A stretch of DNA of 64,000 nucleotides, from positions 1 to 64,000 of the forward strand of contig NZ_MAXF01000100.1 of assembly GCF_001704635.1 (NCBI RefSeq). The letters run 5' to 3'. This document shows positions 60,277 to 64,000 of the stretch, in pieces. The DNA is from Streptomyces sparsogenes. GTDB taxonomy: Bacteria; Actinomycetota; Actinomycetes; Streptomycetales; Streptomycetaceae. Both the position numbers and the translations under genes were made by a program. The notes below the pieces were generated by a model. That model was not told the DNA's origin and did not search any database. It saw only the letters and a list, made by a program, of their open reading frames with translations. Each line of letters opens with the position of its first letter. The first letter of the stretch is position 1.

Positions 60277-60407
60277 CCAGCGGCACCGGGCGCCGGGCGG
60301 CCGATCACGGCCGGTCCGGGGCCCGTATGGCGAGACCCCGAAACCTTTCGTCGCCCGCCCGTCATACGGTGGGACGCACAACCCGAAAACGCTAGGAGAA
60401 CCCCGAA

Positions 60408-61406
<999 letters not shown>

Positions 61407-61420
61407 GCCCTTGTGGCCTC

Positions 61421-61448
61421 GGGTGTGACGGGGAGCCTCGTCACACCC
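61421..61448 (+). terminator. First hairpin after ilvC
   Basis: GGGTGTGACG and CGTCACACCC around an 8-nt loop, 14 nt after the stop. Confidence 0.75.
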
Positions 61449-61459
61449 CGGGCCGTTAC

Positions 61460-61499
61460 GGACCGGCCCCCCGGGCCCGCACCTCGGGGGGCCCGGTCC
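61460..61499 (+). terminator. Second, stronger hairpin after ilvC
   Basis: GGACCGGCCCCCCG pairs with CGGGGGG-C-CCGGTCC (one bulged C), 11-nt loop. With the first hairpin it should end most ilv transcripts before serA. Confidence 0.75.
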
Positions 61500-61698
61500 G
61501 CGTCTTGTCCATCATGCAAGACCACGTGCGGGTGATCCTGCCGCTATGGCGCAAAACGCCTACCGGACGCCACTACACTGCAGGGAACAAGCGCGTCAGG
61601 GCTCACAGCGTCGTGCGTCTTTCACGCGGCTGCCCCCCTTCACGCCTGCGGCCGTCGGGACGGCCGTCCGCATAGGACTAGTGAGGACTGAAGACCAC

Positions 61699-63303
61699 GT
61701 GAGCACTGCCTCCACGGGTAAACCCGTCGTACTCATCGCCGAAGAGCTCTCTCCCGCCACGGTGGACGCCCTGGGCCCGGACTTCGAGATCCGCAGCTGC
61801 AACGGCGCGGACCGGGCCGAGCTGCTGCCCGCCATCGCCGACGTGGACGCGATCCTGGTGCGCAGCGCGACCAAGGTCGACGCGGAGGCCATCGCCGCGG
61901 CGAAGAAGCTGAAGGTGGTCGCCCGCGCCGGCGTCGGCCTGGACAACGTGGACGTCTCCGCCGCCACCAAGGCCGGCGTCATGGTCGTCAACGCCCCCAC
62001 GTCCAACATCGTCACCGCCGCCGAGCTGGCCTGCGGCCTGCTGGTCGCCACGGCCCGCAACATCCCGCAGGCGAACGCGGCGCTGAAGAACGGCGAGTGG
62101 AAGCGCAGCAAGTACACGGGCGTGGAGCTGAGCGAGAAGACCCTCGGCGTCGTCGGCCTCGGCCGCATCGGCGTGCTGGTCGCCCAGCGGATGTCCGCCT
62201 TCGGCATGAAGATCGTCGCGTACGACCCCTATGTGCAGCCGGCGCGCGCCGCCCAGATGGGTGTCAAGCTGCTGTCGCTGGACGAGCTGCTCGAGGTCTC
62301 CGACTTCATCACGGTCCACCTCCCCAAGACCCCCGAGACCGTCGGCCTGATCGGCGACGAGGCGCTGCGCAAGGTCAAGCCCGAGGTCCGGATCGTCAAC
62401 GCCGCGCGCGGCGGGATCGTCGACGAGGTGGCGCTGGCGGCGGCCCTCAAGGAGGGCCGGGTCGCGGCGGCCGGTCTGGACGTCTTCTCCAAGGAGCCGT
62501 GCACGGACTCCCCGCTCTTCGAGTTCGACAACGTGGTCGTCACCCCGCACCTGGGCGCCTCCACCGGCGAGGCCCAGGAGAAGGCGGGCATCGCGGTGGC
62601 CCGCTCGGTGCGCCTCGCCCTGGCGGGCGAGCTGGTCCCGGACGCGGTGAACGTGCAGGGCGGGGTCATCGCCGAGGACGTGCGCCCCGGGCTGCCGCTG
62701 GCCGAGAAGCTCGGCCGGATCTTCACCGCCCTCGCGGGCGAGGTCGCGGTCCGGCTGGACGTCGAGGTGTACGGTGAGATCACCCAGCACGACGTCAAGG
62801 TGCTCGAACTCTCCGCGCTCAAGGGCGTGTTCGAGGACATCGTCGACGAGACCGTGTCGTATGTGAACGCCCCGCTGTTCGCGCAGGAGCGCGGTGTCGA
62901 GGTGCGCCTGACGACCAGCTCGGAGTCCTCGGAGCACCGCAATGTGGTGACCGTGCGCGGCACCCTCTCCGGCGGCGACGAGGTCTCGATCTCCGGCACC
63001 CTGGCCGGCCCCAAGCACCAGCAGAAGATTGTCGCGGTCGGCGAGTACGACGTGGACCTGGCGCTCGCCGACCACATGGCCTTCCTGCGCTACACCGACC
63101 GCCCGGGTGTGGTCGGCACGGTGGGCCGCATCCTCGGCGAGGCGGGGATCAACATCGCCGGCATGCAGGTCTCGCGTTCGGCGGCGGGCGGCGCGGCGCT
63201 GGTCGCGCTGACCGTGGACGACACCATTCCGCAGCCGGTGCTCACCGAGATCGCCGAGGAGATCGGCGCCACCTCGGCCCGCTCGGTCAACCTGGTGGAC
63301 TGA
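61699..63303 (+). CDS. serA: D-3-phosphoglycerate dehydrogenase
   Basis: First step of serine synthesis, 534 residues, the long actinobacterial form. NAD loop VGLGRIGVLVAQRM, catalytic Arg NAARGGIVDE, Glu in DVFSKEPCTDSP, His in TPHLGASTGEAQ; an intervening ASB domain and a C-terminal ACT domain (YTDRPGVVGTVGRILGEAGI) for serine feedback. GTG at 61699 gives the usual N-terminus; GTG 61681 is possible. A -10-like TACACT lies at 61574-61579. Confidence 0.97.
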   Translation: MSTASTGKPVVLIAEELSPATVDALGPDFEIRSCNGADRAELLPAIADVDAILVRSATKVDAEAIAAAKKLKVVARAGVGLDNVDVSAATKAGVMVVNAPTSNIVTAAELACGLLVATARNIPQANAALKNGEWKRSKYTGVELSEKTLGVVGLGRIGVLVAQRMSAFGMKIVAYDPYVQPARAAQMGVKLLSLDELLEVSDFITVHLPKTPETVGLIGDEALRKVKPEVRIVNAARGGIVDEVALAAALKEGRVAAAGLDVFSKEPCTDSPLFEFDNVVVTPHLGASTGEAQEKAGIAVARSVRLALAGELVPDAVNVQGGVIAEDVRPGLPLAEKLGRIFTALAGEVAVRLDVEVYGEITQHDVKVLELSALKGVFEDIVDETVSYVNAPLFAQERGVEVRLTTSSESSEHRNVVTVRGTLSGGDEVSISGTLAGPKHQQKIVAVGEYDVDLALADHMAFLRYTDRPGVVGTVGRILGEAGINIAGMQVSRSAAGGAALVALTVDDTIPQPVLTEIAEEIGATSARSVNLVD

Positions 63304-63320
63304 GCCCCGCAGGGTCCCCA

Positions 63321-63358
63321 CGAGGCCCGGTCCCCGCTTCGGCGGGGGCCGGGCCTCG
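63321..63358 (+). terminator. serA terminator with UUCG loop
   Basis: A 17-bp stem, one wobble pair, closed by C-TTCG-G, followed by TCGCTTTT, 18 nt after the serA stop. Confidence 0.9.
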
Positions 63359-63431
63359 TCGCTTTTCCGGGCGTCTTCCGGGGCCCGGGCCGGGGTGGGG
63401 CGCGACACGCCGGGGCCTTTTTCATCACGTG

Positions 63432-63496
63432 TTGAATATCGCGGGCCCGATGGCTACGCTGAAACAGCTAAGTGGAGAAAAACTCTCCACCTAGCT
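63432..63496 (+). promoter_or_regulatory. TetR promoter and operator
   Basis: -35 TTGAAT (63432-63437), 17 bp, -10 TACGCT (63455-63460). From 63466 to 63496 lies a near-perfect palindrome: AGCTA-A-GTGGAGA, spacer AAAAC, TCTCCAC-C-TAGCT, one mismatch. It covers the expected start site (about 63467), fitting autorepression by the TetR gene 67 nt downstream. Confidence 0.8.
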
Positions 63497-63562
63497 CGTC
63501 CATGTGTCGTGCGCGTGTGCCGCTCCGTGCTGCCGCCGCGCGCTGCTCGCGGGAGGCCCGCC

Positions 63563-64000
63563 GTGTCCACCACCCCTCGTCCCGAGCCGGCCGACGCCCT
63601 CGGCGCCCCCGCCGACCGGCCCCGGCCGCCCCGGATGCGGGCCGACGCCCGCCGCAACCGCGAGCAGATCCTGCGCGCCGCCCGCGCCGTCTTCGCCGAC
63701 CAGGGGCCGGACGCCCCCCTCGACGAGATCGCCCGCCGGGCCGGCGTCGGCATCGCGACGCTCTACCGGCGGTTCCCCGAGCGCGCCGACCTGATCCGGG
63801 CCGTGGCGATCGATGTCTTCACCGCCCTGGTCGAGGCCGCCCGCGAGGCGACCGACGCGGGCCGCGACCCGCTGGACGCGCTCCGCCGCTTCATGCACGC
63901 GGCCCTCGACCTCAAGATCGGCTCGGTGATGCCCACCCTCGTCGGCCGCGTCACCATCGACGAGATCCTGGAGGCCGTCCGCCAGGACGCCGCCGACCCC
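63563..64000 (+). CDS. TetR-family regulator, 3' end outside window
   Basis: The first 146 codons of a TetR repressor. HTH spans about residues 28-75: ADARRNREQILRAARAVFAD, DAPLDEIARRAGVGIATLYRRFPERADLIRAV. After it the ligand domain begins (ALRRFMHAALDLKIGSVMP). GTG at 63563 has GGGAGG upstream. Target gene probably lies just after the window or is this gene itself. Confidence 0.92.
   Translation, partial: MSTTPRPEPADALGAPADRPRPPRMRADARRNREQILRAARAVFADQGPDAPLDEIARRAGVGIATLYRRFPERADLIRAVAIDVFTALVEAAREATDAGRDPLDALRRFMHAALDLKIGSVMPTLVGRVTIDEILEAVRQDAADP

Noticed and set aside
61546..61698. Extended N-terminus of SerA from 61546
   Set aside because: The added ~50 residues lack resemblance to SerA and include the likely promoter region.

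Overview
High-GC, GTG-start-rich, densely packed DNA with Streptomyces-type genes throughout (LAL-type LuxR regulator, XRE/DUF397/ATPase set, GatCAB with an extra small gene, two GGDEF-EAL proteins, ilvBNC-serA). The order cysteine desulfurase - mnmA - (accessory genes) - metE-like - ligA - GGDEF/EAL - gatCA-x-gatB - second GGDEF/EAL - ilvB-ilvN-ilvC-serA matches, from memory, the core chromosome of Streptomyces. No rRNA, tRNA, IS element, integrase or CRISPR array was recognised. The window opens inside an ABC ATPase gene and closes inside a TetR gene.

Region 1 (1-12.4 kb) is mostly housekeeping and small metabolic genes: two peptide-ABC ATPases, a TRIC-type channel, a SnoaL-like protein, a tandem SRPBCC protein, an alpha/beta hydrolase with a carboxymuconolactone-decarboxylase-like gene behind a MerR-type promoter, a cysteine desulfurase and MnmA (tRNA thiolation), a Tat-exported amidase, an F420/LLM oxidoreductase, a Uma2-fold protein, a lipoprotein, and an ArsR-SRPBCC pair with a palindromic operator over the regulator start codon.

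Region 2 (12.4-26.2 kb) is accessory and is the most interesting part: a secreted allene-oxide-cyclase-barrel protein, then a defence island. The island contains RloA/RloB (AAA15 ATPase plus TOPRIM-like partner, the AbiL pair), a perfect 31-bp inverted repeat, and a complete type I restriction-modification system (long HsdM, two-TRD HsdS, HsdR, YgjP/SprT-like zinc peptidase). A WhiJ-type regulatory module (XRE/DUF5753, one intact and one frameshifted DUF397 gene, and a divergent HATPase gene) is inserted between hsdS and hsdR, so the methylation/specificity genes and the nuclease gene are separate transcription units. I infer that the module controls restriction; nothing in the sequence proves it.

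Region 3 (26.2-36.9 kb): LOG-family protein, Tat-exported repeat-rich protein, SDR, MarR regulator with an operator-covered leaderless DHA2 exporter, MetE-like protein, DNA ligase LigA, and a membrane GGDEF-EAL protein with both catalytic motifs intact (RmdB-like).

Region 4 (37-57.6 kb): GatC, GatA, a 79-residue membrane protein and GatB (Glu/Asp-tRNA amidotransferase); M81 peptidase; MMPL exporter overlapping tail-to-tail with a winged-helix regulator; MFS exporter divergent from that regulator; a small basic protein and a LAL regulator; a DUF6191 small protein; a lipoprotein sugar dehydrogenase; aldo/keto reductase; D-2-hydroxyacid dehydrogenase; and a CdgC-like GGDEF protein with a degenerate EAL domain and a histidine-periodic tail.

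Region 5 (57.6-64 kb): branched-chain amino acid genes ilvB-ilvN-ilvC behind a 13-codon leader peptide rich in Ile/Leu/Val codons and an intrinsic terminator (attenuator), then serA, a UUCG-capped terminator, and a TetR gene behind a palindromic operator.
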